From positions 35,554 to 99,553 of the forward strand of contig CAVVFX010000014.1 of NCBI GenBank assembly GCA_963747535.1: 64,000 bases of DNA, given 5' to 3'. Source of the stretch: CAVVFX01 sp963747535. GTDB lineage: Bacteria; Acidobacteriota; Terriglobia; Bryobacterales; Bryobacteraceae. Below are positions 53,651 to 62,904 of this stretch, one piece after another. Made by a program: the position numbers and the translations under genes. The first letter of the stretch is position 1, and each line of letters begins with the position of its first letter. The notes beneath the pieces were generated by a model. The model was given only the letters and a program-made list of their open reading frames with translations. It did not search any database and was not told the origin of the DNA.

Positions 53651-54255
53651 CTACCACGTCGCTCTGACTACGTCTTCTAAAACGCTTTGTCTCGACTGCA
53701 CCCACGGCGAATAGTGCTTTTCGCAGACATCAACCGTGTTTCCCAGAAGGGCGGCGACATCTTCAAGTGTCCTTCCCTTACGCAGAAGGTTCACCGAAAA
53801 CGTGTCGCGAAGCTGGTGTGAGTGACCGTCGGAAGTCCGGCCAGCATAAAGATCTTCAGCCGTTCTTCCCATTCGGTTGTCCACGTTTTCACTTTTCCGC
53901 GGCCGGTGGAGAAATAAAAATCGGCCGGGCCGATTGCGTCAAGTGCGTCCAAGACCTTTGGCGGCAGGGGAACCGTGACGGGAGCGGAGTTCTTGTGAGC
54001 AATCCTGATGAAGAGCTTCCCGTCATTTATCCGCTCTTTCCGTAGCAGGACGCAATCGGAAATCCTGATCCCGGAATAGAGCATGACGAGAATGAACGCC
54101 CTAATCTTCTCTTCTTTCGCGAGCTCGTTCGAGAACGGATGGGCTTGGAGGTATTTTCGTCTCGATCGCATCGAGAATGCGGGCGATCTCCTCATCCGAA
54201 AACGGCAGCGTAGGCTCCTTGTCGGCTTTCGGTGCTTTCACCGCTTTCGCCGCCT
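53651..54255 (-). pseudogene. Tyrosine recombinase, truncated and frameshifted (integrase 1)
   Basis: Pieces of the catalytic half are in different frames: EPTLPFSDEEIARILDAIE, then LVMLYSGIRISDCVLLRKER (Arg), then HSHQLRDTFSVNLLRKG (H..R) and EKHYSPWVQSRQ (Tyr). Frameshifts fall near 53810 and 54160. The N-terminal half is missing. It starts about 50 bp from the 3' end of tRNA-Ser, which fits an old integration event there. Confidence 0.85.
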
Positions 54256-54305
54256 TTCCGATACACCAGCCGGCGTCTAAGCCACTGAAAATAAATACCT
54301 TGACA

Positions 54306-54395
54306 TGGCGGAGGAAGAGGGATTCGAACCCCCGTGCGAGTTACCCCGCAAACGGTTTTCAAGACCGCCGGTTTCAACCACTCACCCATTCCTCC
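54306..54395 (-). tRNA. tRNA-Ser(TGA)
   Basis: On the minus strand it begins GGAGGAATGGGTGAGTGG and ends TTCCTCC, with G discriminator and encoded CCA (54306-54308). The anticodon loop CTTGAAA gives TGA. The variable arm is long, as in serine tRNA. Confidence 0.95.
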
Positions 54396-54438
54396 GTCTT
54401 TTATCTTACCTGATTTCATCGCGTTGCAGCTAATGTCA

Positions 54439-54840
54439 CTACCTCGTTCGGCGCTTCGCCGGAATCACTGTCACTGGTTTGTCACTACGGGCTGCTTTGG
54501 AAACCGCCAGCTTCTTGGTTTCATCGTTTGGTATGGGCGTAGCGCATCGTTGTCGAGATGTCCGCGTGCCCAAGGAGCTCTTTCACCGTAACCAGGTCGG
54601 TCCCGTCGAGCGTCAGCCGCGAAGCGAAGGTGTGCCTGAATGTATGCCAAGTGACTCCTTCTAGCGCTGCGCTTCTTACCGCTTTGGTGAGACCTGCCTT
54701 CAGATCCCTGAAACGATCCCCGGTAAGCTGGTTGTAAAAAACGTAGGGCCCCTTGCGAATGGCCATCCAGGATTCAAGAATGCTGCACGCCACGTCATTG
54801 AGCGGCGCTTTGAGTACCTTGGAAGCCACGTCCGCCAGGG
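54439..54840 (-). pseudogene. Tyrosine recombinase, C-terminal part (integrase 2)
   Basis: It encodes APLNDVACSILESWMAI, YNQLTGDRFRDLK, then HTFRHTFASRLTLDG, LGHADISTTMRYAHT with the H..R and Tyr residues. An extra A (T-run 54526-54528) stops the frame at HTKR; without it the frame goes on KKLAVSKAARSDKPVTVIPA to a TAG at 54439. The N-terminal part is absent. The 3' end lies 44 bp before the tRNA 5' end. Confidence 0.85.
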
Positions 54841-54893
54841 TCTACTACATCCCATACACGCAAGAGATGGAGGAAACCCGGTCCCGCGGAGTA

Positions 54894-55187
54894 ATGAAAG
54901 TGAATTCGTTCATCAGGTTGCGTAGGCGAATTGACGGCGGGAGGCGGCGGATTGAGATTGAGGATCTTGGCCAAGCAGAAGCAGTCCTTACCAACCGCCA
55001 ACTCCTTAGAGAAAGTTTTGAGGACTTGCGAAAACAAGGCGTTCGCCCGACCGAGGACGGCTGGGGAGGATGGTTGGGCAGATACCAGAAGGCGCTTTGC
55101 GAAATGGGGACGGATCGTCCTTTCGTCAATACGGATCGACGGATCGACAAGGGAGTGAGCCGAAGACCCCCGTCCCTTGAACGATAA
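54894..55187 (+). CDS. Hypothetical protein, possible element remnant
   Basis: The product has 97 residues. MKVNSFIRLRRRIDGG, then a helical stretch (ILTNRQ-like AVLTNRQLLRESFEDLRKQGVRPTEDGWGGWLGRYQKAL) looks protein-like. The C-terminal end is less convincing. It follows the truncated integrase 2 on the opposite strand and may belong to the same lost element. Confidence 0.3.
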   Translation: MKVNSFIRLRRRIDGGRRRIEIEDLGQAEAVLTNRQLLRESFEDLRKQGVRPTEDGWGGWLGRYQKALCEMGTDRPFVNTDRRIDKGVSRRPPSLER

Positions 55188-55405
55188 GACTTGTCTTCAC
55201 GCACCTTCTGCGACCCGGTTCGAAGAAGATCGCGCAGAACGAAGTATTGCGCGAGCTCACTGAGCCCAACCACTCGTGTGGTGGTGTTCCGTTGAAATGA
55301 CTGGCTGTCCGGGTCGAAAGCACGGTCTGGGTGACATTGCCGCTTCTTGCGGCAGGATGTCTCATGATTCCGACAGCGCTTAAAGCGGTGGCCCGGGGTT
55401 CTCAC
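55188..55405. other. Intergenic region upstream of the 55.4 kb site
   Basis: I see no coding sequence in this stretch. It lies between the element remnants and the promoter region of the transporter gene at 55575. Confidence 0.4.
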
Positions 55406-55429
55406 CATATAGGACCAAGGTCCGATATC
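55406..55429 (+). promoter_or_regulatory. Operator-like near-palindrome, left copy
   Basis: A central GGACC-AA-GGTCC extends to 10-bp arms (ATATAGGACC / GGTCCGATAT) with one mismatch. The same 24 bases occur in inverse orientation at 63068-63091. It lies about 146 bp before the 55575 gene. Confidence 0.72.
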
Positions 55430-55574
55430 CTCCATCGCGCCCTTAATCCTACACTCAGGCTATCTGAGCCATAACGTTCTTGACTGATCGCGCTCGAGCC
55501 CAGTCGGTCTCAAGCATTGTGTTACCGAGCATCAATTGCCGATACGACTGAAATCTGAATAGAGAGTGAAAACG

Positions 55575-56573
55575 ATGTCCTCAAAGATTCGAACCGGAAG
55601 CTTAGTACTGAAGATCTTGATGTTAATATCCGCGGTGTCCTCGTCAGGACAGCAGAAGCCACAATGGGCCCCCGGGCAGGTAGGGATGAATGCAGGAATC
55701 CTTCCAGATCCCGGATTTACCTACGCCAACATCACGATTGATTACGGGGCCAGCCAGTTTAACGGTTCTAATGGCAAGCCGATCCCGGTCACTGGCAATT
55801 ACAGCGTCTGGGCGGTGGAGAATGCCTTCTACTACGTCCCGAACTTCAAGTTCCTGGGTGGGAATCTGGGATACATGGTCTTGTTTCCGACGCCTGCTAC
55901 CGGCTCCCTCGCTGGAGAGGTTCCGATCCCCGCTACCGGTGCTCCTAATTTGAAGCTGGCCGCGGGGGGTTCAGGTCTCGCCGACCTCTACGTTCAACCG
56001 TTTAGCGTGGGCTGGCACTTGAAGAGGGCTGACCTCCTGGTCGCGGACGCTCTCATGTTCCCGACGGGACGCTACGTCCCCGGGGCCACAAATAATGTTG
56101 GTTTGGGATATGTTGGCAACCATCTTCAGACAGGTTCGACCCTTTACATTACGAAAAATAAAGCGACGAGTGCGAATCTGTTCACCGACTGGGAGGCTCA
56201 CGGCTCAAGGCAGGGTACCGACAATACTTATAAGACACCGGGGCAGGCCTTCACGATGGAATGGGGCCTCGGGCAGGTGCTTCCGCTGAAGAAAGATTTC
56301 ACCTGTCTGCTGCAACTCGGCGTGGTCGGCTACGACCAGTGGCAAATCACCGCCAACGGCGGCCAGGCACCGGTTGGACCGATAATCGCGCCAGCCAGCC
56401 TGCTCCCTTATTACTCGGTCCATGCGATCGGTGGTCAAGGCACGCTCATTTTCCCGAAGCGGCACCTTAGCCTCTACGTCAAGGGCTATCACGAATACCT
56501 GGCATCCTCTCATCTCTTGGGAACCAACATCGTGTTCGGTGGTACGTGGACAATTAAGTTCCCGAAGAGCTGA
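55575..56573 (+). CDS. Outer-membrane transporter-like protein (phenol MetA family)
   Basis: The product has 332 residues from ATG 55575 (a GTG at 55566 is possible). Signal peptide ends near SSSGQ. The mature part is a beta-barrel with PGFTYANITIDYGASQFNG, ADLYVQPFSVGWHLKRADLLVADALMFPTGRY, GLGYVGNHLQTGSTLYI and FTMEWGLGQVLPLKK. It fits the COG4313 / MetA-pathway transporter group linked to uptake of hydrophobic compounds. The next gene follows after 13 bp. Confidence 0.78.
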   Translation: MSSKIRTGSLVLKILMLISAVSSSGQQKPQWAPGQVGMNAGILPDPGFTYANITIDYGASQFNGSNGKPIPVTGNYSVWAVENAFYYVPNFKFLGGNLGYMVLFPTPATGSLAGEVPIPATGAPNLKLAAGGSGLADLYVQPFSVGWHLKRADLLVADALMFPTGRYVPGATNNVGLGYVGNHLQTGSTLYITKNKATSANLFTDWEAHGSRQGTDNTYKTPGQAFTMEWGLGQVLPLKKDFTCLLQLGVVGYDQWQITANGGQAPVGPIIAPASLLPYYSVHAIGGQGTLIFPKRHLSLYVKGYHEYLASSHLLGTNIVFGGTWTIKFPKS

Positions 56574-56586
56574 CTGAAAGGAAAAC

Positions 56587-57510
56587 GTGACCACATTAGG
56601 AGGACACCGTTTCGCATCATCGGTCATTCCTCTCGTCGCTTGTCTCGTGTCAGTCCTGCAAGCCCAGGAAATGCAGCCCCGCGCCTACTTTCCGGCTCCC
56701 GTAGGAGTGAGTCTTGTCGGCGTCAGCTACAGCCGCAACTCCGGCGATTTGCTGTTCGATCCAAGCCTGCTGGTGCAGAACGCCAACGTCGTCGCCGACA
56801 TTACGACGCTCTCCTTTGCGCAGACTCTCGGGGTGATGGGGCGTTCGGCGCAGGTGCTCGCGATCGTCCCCTACGCCAAAGCCGATATGACAGGAACTCA
56901 AGCAGGCTTCGATCAATACCGTTACCGTTCCGGGTTGGGTGATACGGTCTACCGCTATGCCATGAATATCTACGGCGCGCCGGCCATGCACATGCGCGAA
57001 TTTGTCGAGTACAGACCGAAGACGATCGTCGGAGCCAGTATCACGGTGTCTGCTCCTACCGGTCAGCATGACCCCAACGTGCTGATCAACATCGGCGCCA
57101 ACCGGTGGGCGTTCAAGCCGGAACTGGGCGTGTCCCGGACCCTCGGGAAATGGTCGCTTGAAGGAGCCGCCGGCGCCTGGCTGTTTACCTCGAACAACGC
57201 CTTCGCAGGCGGAAAGACACTTACCCAGGTCCCGTTGGGCAGCATACAAGGTCATGTAGTGCGGATACTGCCTCGCCGGACATGGGCTGCCTTCGACACG
57301 ACGTTCTTCACGGGAGGAAGGACCAGCGTCAACGGTCGGGACATGTCAACCTACGTTGCCAACTATCGTATCGGCGCCACCTTTGGGATGGTGATCGGGC
57401 GGCGTCAATCCATCAGGATCAGCTACTTCAAGGGCGCGATCGCGCGCATCGGCTCCGACATTGACTCGATAGGAATCGCCTATAGCTTTATTGTCGTCAA
57501 GGCGCATTGA
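56587..57510 (+). CDS. Second outer-membrane transporter-like protein
   Basis: The product has 307 residues from GTG 56587, with AAAGGA seven bases before. Signal peptide (VIPLVACLVSVLQAQ) is followed by ARYFPAPVG-like PRAYFPAPVGVSLVGVSYSRNSGDLLFDP, GASITVSAPTGQHDP and GANRWAFKPELGVSRTLGKWSLEG, a pattern of the same MetA-type barrel family. It is probably cotranscribed with the first. The cargo is not known. Confidence 0.78.
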   Translation: MTTLGGHRFASSVIPLVACLVSVLQAQEMQPRAYFPAPVGVSLVGVSYSRNSGDLLFDPSLLVQNANVVADITTLSFAQTLGVMGRSAQVLAIVPYAKADMTGTQAGFDQYRYRSGLGDTVYRYAMNIYGAPAMHMREFVEYRPKTIVGASITVSAPTGQHDPNVLINIGANRWAFKPELGVSRTLGKWSLEGAAGAWLFTSNNAFAGGKTLTQVPLGSIQGHVVRILPRRTWAAFDTTFFTGGRTSVNGRDMSTYVANYRIGATFGMVIGRRQSIRISYFKGAIARIGSDIDSIGIAYSFIVVKAH

Positions 57511-57526
57511 TCGTCAGGCGACACCC

Positions 57527-58696
57527 CTACAAACCGGTCACCATCTTGAATAGTTGTTTCACCATCTGGTCAACCGGAAATTTCAAAAGAAGCAACGGCG
57601 CGAGGGGTACTATCACGTATACGGCGAGTGCCACCACGAGCCGCTGGCCCCCGGGAATCATACGCATCCCGCGCACGATGTTGACGCTATTGGTCAGGTC
57701 TGCCAGCGATTGCAGATCTGCCGTTCCGAGTTGAGCTTCGCCGGATGTCGTTTCGCCCTGGAACCACTTGGTGTCGAACGCCTCCACATAACGCGAGGCC
57801 ATGCCCATATATTTGCTCATGCCCGTCCAACGGCAGATCAAGAGCTTCGGGACAAAGATGAAGAGGGGACCGATAAACAGCGCCGCATTGAGAAGCAGGA
57901 CCATCGGAACCAGGTAGTATAGGGTTTCGAAGGCCATCTTGCGTAAGAAAATCTCTTCCGCGAATTGCGCCGAAAAGAGCGCCGATATTGCCAGCGCCAA
58001 AGGTCCGAAATACTCTTGCACGATCTCCAGGTACCCCAACCCGGCCGCGCCGTCGGAGTGAGTGGGGATCAGGCGGAGGTCGAGTTTCTCGACGCGCCAG
58101 AGAAAGTACCACCAGAGACCGAGTCGCCAGAGGCAGCGAAGCAGTAGAAAACGAAAGAGCGGCAGGCAAAACCCCAGATACCAGGCATTGATCCAGGTAA
58201 GTCTGCCACCGGTCGCCTGAAGGATCGTCGTCCAACTCCCCGTCCCTACCGGCACATCAGTGATCGTCTCAATTACAGATAAGGCGAGCGCTGCCAATAG
58301 AAAGATAAGTTCAGCGAGCCAGGAATCCTTCAGCTTTCTGACACGGCGGATGTCCGACGCCAAGGCCGGCAGCGAGGCTTCAGGCACCAAGCGGGAGTTA
58401 ACGATGTAGCGGGTAAACTCCGCCATCTGCGGAACCACCCACGTTTCACTAAAGAAGAATAGAGGGATCACAAGCAGGAAGCGGACATGAATACCCACCG
58501 CGGCCAGAGAAAACATCTTTGGGCCGAACCCTTCCAGGAGGGCCAGTGCTATCAGAACACACCATGCCAACAGGCCTAGTGCTATTCCCAGCCTGCCGGT
58601 ATTCGTTTCTCCCCGAACCAGGCCGAGCCGCCGCCCCATTTGGTGTAATGGGCCTCTGACCAATGAGAATTCCGAAACTATCTGGTGTCCTTTCAT
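57527..58696 (-). CDS. Polytopic membrane protein of unknown function
   Basis: The product has 389 residues from MKGHQIVSEFSLVRG; a longer form would need a TTG. There are about seven hydrophobic segments (IALGLLAWCVLIALALLEG, HVRFLLVIPLFFFSETWVV, LIFLLAALALSVIETI, LFRFLLLRCLWRLGLWWYFLWRV, VPMVLLLNAALFIGPLF, VVALAVYVIVPLAPLLLLKF). No known family signature. It converges with the transporter genes and sits inside the cluster bracketed by the operator-like sites. Confidence 0.75.
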   Translation of the reverse strand: MKGHQIVSEFSLVRGPLHQMGRRLGLVRGETNTGRLGIALGLLAWCVLIALALLEGFGPKMFSLAAVGIHVRFLLVIPLFFFSETWVVPQMAEFTRYIVNSRLVPEASLPALASDIRRVRKLKDSWLAELIFLLAALALSVIETITDVPVGTGSWTTILQATGGRLTWINAWYLGFCLPLFRFLLLRCLWRLGLWWYFLWRVEKLDLRLIPTHSDGAAGLGYLEIVQEYFGPLALAISALFSAQFAEEIFLRKMAFETLYYLVPMVLLLNAALFIGPLFIFVPKLLICRWTGMSKYMGMASRYVEAFDTKWFQGETTSGEAQLGTADLQSLADLTNSVNIVRGMRMIPGGQRLVVALAVYVIVPLAPLLLLKFPVDQMVKQLFKMVTGL

Positions 58697-58791
58697 TTGG
58701 TAGGCTCGGTGCGAACGTTCACAATAATACCCTCTGATCTCCGGTTGCCTGAGTGCGCTAAAATATTCCAAACATTTGGTAAGGAGGCTTT

Positions 58792-58980
58792 ATTCCTCAG
58801 GTAACGATCAGAACCGGCATCATGGGTCCCGACGGGCGTGAAGAACAGCTTACCGAGTACCTCTGTGACTCCCCGGGTTGTCCCAATATCGCTACGCATT
58901 GGATTGGCTGCCTGTTAGAACTACGGCTTCGCGCAGCCGTCTGCGATGAGCACATACCAAAACCACGTCAATCCCAGTAG
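58792..58980 (+). CDS. Small CX4C...CX2H protein, copy 2, apparent ATT start
   Basis: The product has 62 residues. The frame PQVTIRTGIM, GREEQLTEYLCDSPGCPNIAT, CDEHIP matches copy 1 at 28295 at about 39 positions by eye, including C25, C30, C51 and H54. Where copy 1 has ATG this one has ATT (58792-58794), with AAGGAGG four bases before. The only in-frame ATG comes ten codons later and would cut the shared N terminus. An ATT start, known from infC, is the best reading. It runs opposite to its neighbours. Confidence 0.68.
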   Translation: MPQVTIRTGIMGPDGREEQLTEYLCDSPGCPNIATHWIGCLLELRLRAAVCDEHIPKPRQSQ

Positions 58981-58986
58981 TTCGCT

Positions 58987-59703
58987 TCATAGCTGCGGTC
59001 GAAAATACACGCTCAGAGTGAGACCAACGGCGTCTGTCTGGCGGTTAGGTGATTTGCCGGTGTGGTTCATATGCTCGTAGTAGGGTTCGATCTCGAACCG
59101 CCGGCGGATGGGGAATACGACGCCGAAATCTAATGCTGTCCGATTCAGCTTATGGTAATTGCTGTCGTAGTAGGTTTCGGCGTGCACATAGGGCGTGAAA
59201 TGGTAGGAGAAAATCGGAACGGTTCTCTCCACCGCCAACCGGTTGCGATAACGCCAGGAAAATACTCCGCCAACCCAGCGGAGGTCGGCCCGGTTCCGGT
59301 CGGAGATCACCGCGCCTGCCACCAGGGGATGGTGAGACGTCGCTTCCAGCACGACACGATTTTCGAGCGGTTGACCGGGCGAAGGAAGATAACGGTAGCC
59401 AATCCGGAAGACCAGGAACCGGGACTGCGATCGGTCGAGCCGGAAGAGAGTCGGCCGCTGCAGTCGGTGTAGTGGCTTTAAGAAAATATCGAGGTTCGCT
59501 CCGAACTCGGAACCGATCGCACTACCGGCCTCGCGCGAGTTTGAGGCGTTGAAAAAGAGCCGGAACCTGTCATCTAGCTTTACGTACGTGTCGATCTCGG
59601 GCCAGAACTGTACACTCTGCTGTGACTTTGCGGGCGAACTGGCCAGAACGAGTAGCAGTGTCAGCCTGTAGATGAGTTTGTAGTGGAGCGCCTTCGCTTT
59701 CAC
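58987..59703 (-). CDS. DUF2490 outer-membrane protein
   Basis: The product has 238 residues. Signal peptide (RLTLLLVLASSPAKSQQ) is followed by the DUF2490 pattern: VQFWPEIDTYVKLDDRFRLFFNAS, RIGYRYLPSP, HPLVAGAVISDRNRADLRWV, FSWRYRNRLAVERTV and EPYYEHMNHTG. The last residues QL with aromatic strand fit a barrel. Function unknown. It is 10 bp downstream of the DUF4239 gene, same strand. Confidence 0.82.
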   Translation of the reverse strand: MKAKALHYKLIYRLTLLLVLASSPAKSQQSVQFWPEIDTYVKLDDRFRLFFNASNSREAGSAIGSEFGANLDIFLKPLHRLQRPTLFRLDRSQSRFLVFRIGYRYLPSPGQPLENRVVLEATSHHPLVAGAVISDRNRADLRWVGGVFSWRYRNRLAVERTVPIFSYHFTPYVHAETYYDSNYHKLNRTALDFGVVFPIRRRFEIEPYYEHMNHTGKSPNRQTDAVGLTLSVYFRPQL

Positions 59704-59713
59704 GTCGATAGTC

Positions 59714-60493
59714 CTATTTCATGTTTTTTCGAACCTCAATCAGCGCCTGGTCATCCGCTGTAAGCTGGATCAGGCCGACCCGCGGATACTCCAGGTCGAG
59801 AATCACGTAGAAAGCGATCGCCAGAACCGCCGCGAAGGCGACCGAGTGGACCAAACTGCGTGTCTTGCGACAGGATGCATCGAAACCAGCCATAAAGGAA
59901 CAGACGAATGACACTACTGCGAGCAAGCCGAAGATAGTCGCGGGCGCATGTGTCCGAAGCGCCGCAGCGCGGTTGGTGCTGAGACTGAACATGTCGTTAA
60001 GCGACGAGATGACCAGTTGTGTAACTCCGGGCGCGGCTGTCTGCTCGCAGGCGGCTACCGCCAGTTCCCAAATCTCTCGCTGCAGAACCCCGGCTCGGGA
60101 GATTTCGCGGTTCTCGGCCTGCATGTCACGAAGCCTCTGGTAGACGGCCAGACGGGCATCCAGATACCGCCCGAATTCTTCACGGAGAGCCGGTCGCGCC
60201 GCAGCAGGCAACAAAGCAACCCGCATATACGCGGTTTCAATTACGTTAGCCTCGTCTACGATCAAATGCCGCTTGACCTCGAAGCGACTCGCTGCGCCTG
60301 AAAACGAAAATGCGATCAGCAACCCCAAAAGGGCGAACAGGGCGCCTCCCAGTGCAACGAAGCCCGGTCCGGCACCGTCCCGATGTGTCTTGTCCGCGTG
60401 GCGGCACAAGCCAATCCACAGGCCGATTTCGAGACATAACAACATGCCGCCAAATACGCCAACCGCGAGAAGTATTGCCGAAAGGGTGGTCAT
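59714..60493 (-). CDS. DUF4239 (bestrophin-like) membrane protein
   Basis: The product has 259 residues. Two N-terminal membrane segments (LLAVGVFGGMLLCLEIGLWIGL and GGALFALLGLLIAFSFSGAASRF), then a soluble helix region (DEANVIETAYMRVALLP, REEFGRYLDARLAVYQ), then two C-terminal segments (ATIFGLLAVVSFVCSFMAGF, SVAFAAVLAIAFYVILDLEYPR). It may be an ion channel by relation to bestrophins. It is the intact counterpart of the broken gene at 18287. Confidence 0.82.
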   Translation of the reverse strand: MTTLSAILLAVGVFGGMLLCLEIGLWIGLCRHADKTHRDGAGPGFVALGGALFALLGLLIAFSFSGAASRFEVKRHLIVDEANVIETAYMRVALLPAAARPALREEFGRYLDARLAVYQRLRDMQAENREISRAGVLQREIWELAVAACEQTAAPGVTQLVISSLNDMFSLSTNRAAALRTHAPATIFGLLAVVSFVCSFMAGFDASCRKTRSLVHSVAFAAVLAIAFYVILDLEYPRVGLIQLTADDQALIEVRKNMK

Positions 60494-60573
60494 TAGGAAC
60501 CTGGCATAGCAATGGGGTCACAGAAGATCATTTCTGCGCCCCCATTCTTCAACGGATCACTGGTGGCTTGGGC

Positions 60574-62904
60574 CTAGTCGCGGGCGAACGCTCCCGCTGC
60601 CAGCGTCTCCAGGTCGAGGTACTGCCCTGCCTCGACGGTGACTCCTACGAAGAGGATCTTGCCGCCCTTGAACGGATTGGCGCCGGAGTATTCGTGGCTG
60701 ACCGCATCGGCGCTATCGAAGCCGACGCAGAGACCGTCGCCGCACAGTGTGAACTTGCCTACCTGTGCCCGCATCGGGCCTTCGGCGACAACCTTGTCAT
60801 TGACGTAAAGCTTCGTCGTGCCCACTGACTCGTGATATTTGCCGGCACTCTCCCGGGTGAATTCCATGCCGAGCGTGTACTTGCCGGGCTTCAACTCGGG
60901 TGAGACAAACTTCTGTTCCGGCGGGATGCCGAGGAAGTTGTAGACGTAGTGCAGCTTCTTGTCCTTGATGAACAGCGAGTGGCCGCCGAAGCGCGAACCA
61001 TGCGCGAAGATCACGCCCGCGGCGTTCGGATCGGTGATCTCCACGTCGGCGAGGATCTTGTACGAACGGCCTCGCACGTTGACGGCGACGCTTTCCGGGA
61101 CCGAAGACGTGCCCGGGTAGTAGATGAACCGCTCGCGGGCCGGCTCTTCGGTGGGACGTGGGGTGTTGAGGATCTCAAGAGCGCTGCGGTCGTCGAGCGG
61201 CAGCACCAGGTTCGTCTCCGCCTCCTCAAACCAGGCCTTGATGAGCGACTGGAGCTTCTCGGGATGCTCCTTGGCCAGGTTCTTCGACTCGGCACGATCG
61301 ACATCCACGTGGTAGAGTTCCCACACGTCCTTCTCGAAGTGGCCCTTGCCGCTAATGGGGGCATGCAGGGCGACGGCCTTCCAGCCGTCCTCCCAGATTC
61401 CGCGCGTGCCCAGCATGGAGTAATACTGGCGCTGCTTATTGGTCGGAGCGTCCGGCGCGGCATCGAAGCTGTAGCGCATCGAGACACCGGAGAGCGGGTA
61501 CTGCTCCACGCCCTTGTACACCTTGGGCATCTCCAGGCCGCAGACCTCCAGAATTGTCGGGACGATGTCGGTGGAATGGTGATACTGGTTGCGCACCTCG
61601 CCGCTTGCCTTGATGCCTTTGGGCCAGGATATGACCAGCGGGTCGCAGGTGCCGCCCGCATATTCCGAGTAGCGCTTGAACATCTTGAACGGCGCCGAGG
61701 TGGCGGCGGCCCACCCGGTGGGATAGTGTTCGTAGGTGTCCGGGCCGCCCAGTTTGTCGATGAGCTTCATGTTCTCAACGAGTTCATCGGGGTAGCCGTT
61801 GAAGAACTTGTTCTCGTTGACCGAGCCGCTGGGGCTGCCTTCGCCGGAAGCGCCATTGTCGGCTGCGTACATGATGAGCGTGTTTTCGAGTTGCCCGCTT
61901 TTCTCCAGGTAGTCGATGATGCGGCCGACCTGGGCGTCGGTGTACTCGGAGAAGCCGGCGTAGACTTCCATCAGGCGCGAGAAGAGCTTCTTCTCGTCGG
62001 CAGTGAGCGTATCCCAAGGACGAACGTGATCTCCGGGGTTCGACACATCATCCGGCATCGGATTGATCGGCGTAAGTTGTGTGCCCTCCGGCAGGATGCC
62101 CTTGGCGATCATACGCGGCAGGACCCACTCGCGATAGGCCTCGTAGCCGTCGTCGAATTTGCCCTTGTACTTGTCGATGTATTCCTTCGGGGCATGGTGC
62201 GGGGCATGGTTGGCGCCGGGGCAGAACCACATGTACCAGGGCCGCGACGGATTGCTGGCCTTCTGGTCCCGGATCATTTGCAGGGCTTGGTCAGCCAGGT
62301 CCTTGGAGAGGTGATAGCCTTCCTCCGGGGTGTACGGCGGGTCAACGAATGGTTGTCTTCGACGAGGTCGGGATACCACTGGTTCGTTTCGCCGCCCAGG
62401 AAGCCGTAGAAGCGGTCGAAGCCCTTGTGCAGCGGCCACTGTTTGCGGCTTCCGCCGGGGCAGCAGTCCGTCTCGACGACGTTGTGGTTCTTGCCCAGCC
62501 AGAAGGTGCTCCAGCCGCCGTCCTGCAGGATCTGCCCGACGGTGGCGCACTCGTCCGGGATGCGGCCGTGCGCGCCAGGGAATCCCGTCGCCGCTTCGGT
62601 GATGGCGGCACATGCCGTTGAGGTGATGGTTGCGTCCGGTCAGGCAGGTGGAGCGTGTCGGCGAACAGAGCGCGGTGGTATGCCACTGTGAGTACATCAG
62701 GCCATTGTCGGCCAGTTTCTGCATCGTCGGCATGTTGATCCGGCCGCCGAACGGCGACCAGGCCGCCAGGCCGGTGTCGTCATAGAGAACGAACAGGACA
62801 TTGGGAGCTCCCTCGGGAGCTTTGGTTGGCGTGTACGGTGCCCAGTCCGGAACGGAATCGCGGACATCGAGTTTGATTACGCCTTTGAAGGGTAGGGTAC
62901 TCAT
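60574..62904 (-). CDS. Arylsulfatase with two compensating frameshifts
   Basis: The product has 776 residues from MSTLPFKGVIKL. The formylglycine site CSPTRSTCLTGR has Cys80. The C-terminal half is typical (NGASGEGSPSGSVNENKF, GTRGIWEDGWKAVALHAP) with a late beta-rich domain. From 62610 down to about 62351, however, the frame is displaced: an extra base follows HHLNGM, and a base is missing at EDNH, so about 86 codons read as Arg-rich noise. In the other frame this DNA reads AAITEAATGFPGAHGRIPDE and FWLGKNHNV, the true family sequence. So either the gene is dead, or the assembly has two errors. It removes sulfate from aryl or carbohydrate esters in the normal form. Confidence 0.88.
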   Translation of the reverse strand: MSTLPFKGVIKLDVRDSVPDWAPYTPTKAPEGAPNVLFVLYDDTGLAAWSPFGGRINMPTMQKLADNGLMYSQWHTTALCSPTRSTCLTGRNHHLNGMCRHHRSGDGIPWRARPHPGRVRHRRADPAGRRLEHLLAGQEPQRRRDGLLPRRKPQTVAAAQGLRPLLRLPGRRNEPVVSRPRRRQPFVDPPYTPEEGYHLSKDLADQALQMIRDQKASNPSRPWYMWFCPGANHAPHHAPKEYIDKYKGKFDDGYEAYREWVLPRMIAKGILPEGTQLTPINPMPDDVSNPGDHVRPWDTLTADEKKLFSRLMEVYAGFSEYTDAQVGRIIDYLEKSGQLENTLIMYAADNGASGEGSPSGSVNENKFFNGYPDELVENMKLIDKLGGPDTYEHYPTGWAAATSAPFKMFKRYSEYAGGTCDPLVISWPKGIKASGEVRNQYHHSTDIVPTILEVCGLEMPKVYKGVEQYPLSGVSMRYSFDAAPDAPTNKQRQYYSMLGTRGIWEDGWKAVALHAPISGKGHFEKDVWELYHVDVDRAESKNLAKEHPEKLQSLIKAWFEEAETNLVLPLDDRSALEILNTPRPTEEPARERFIYYPGTSSVPESVAVNVRGRSYKILADVEITDPNAAGVIFAHGSRFGGHSLFIKDKKLHYVYNFLGIPPEQKFVSPELKPGKYTLGMEFTRESAGKYHESVGTTKLYVNDKVVAEGPMRAQVGKFTLCGDGLCVGFDSADAVSHEYSGANPFKGGKILFVGVTVEAGQYLDLETLAAGAFARD

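Noticed and set aside
60949..62409. 486-codon plus-strand frame opposite the arylsulfatase
   Set aside because: It mirrors the real gene and has no family features.
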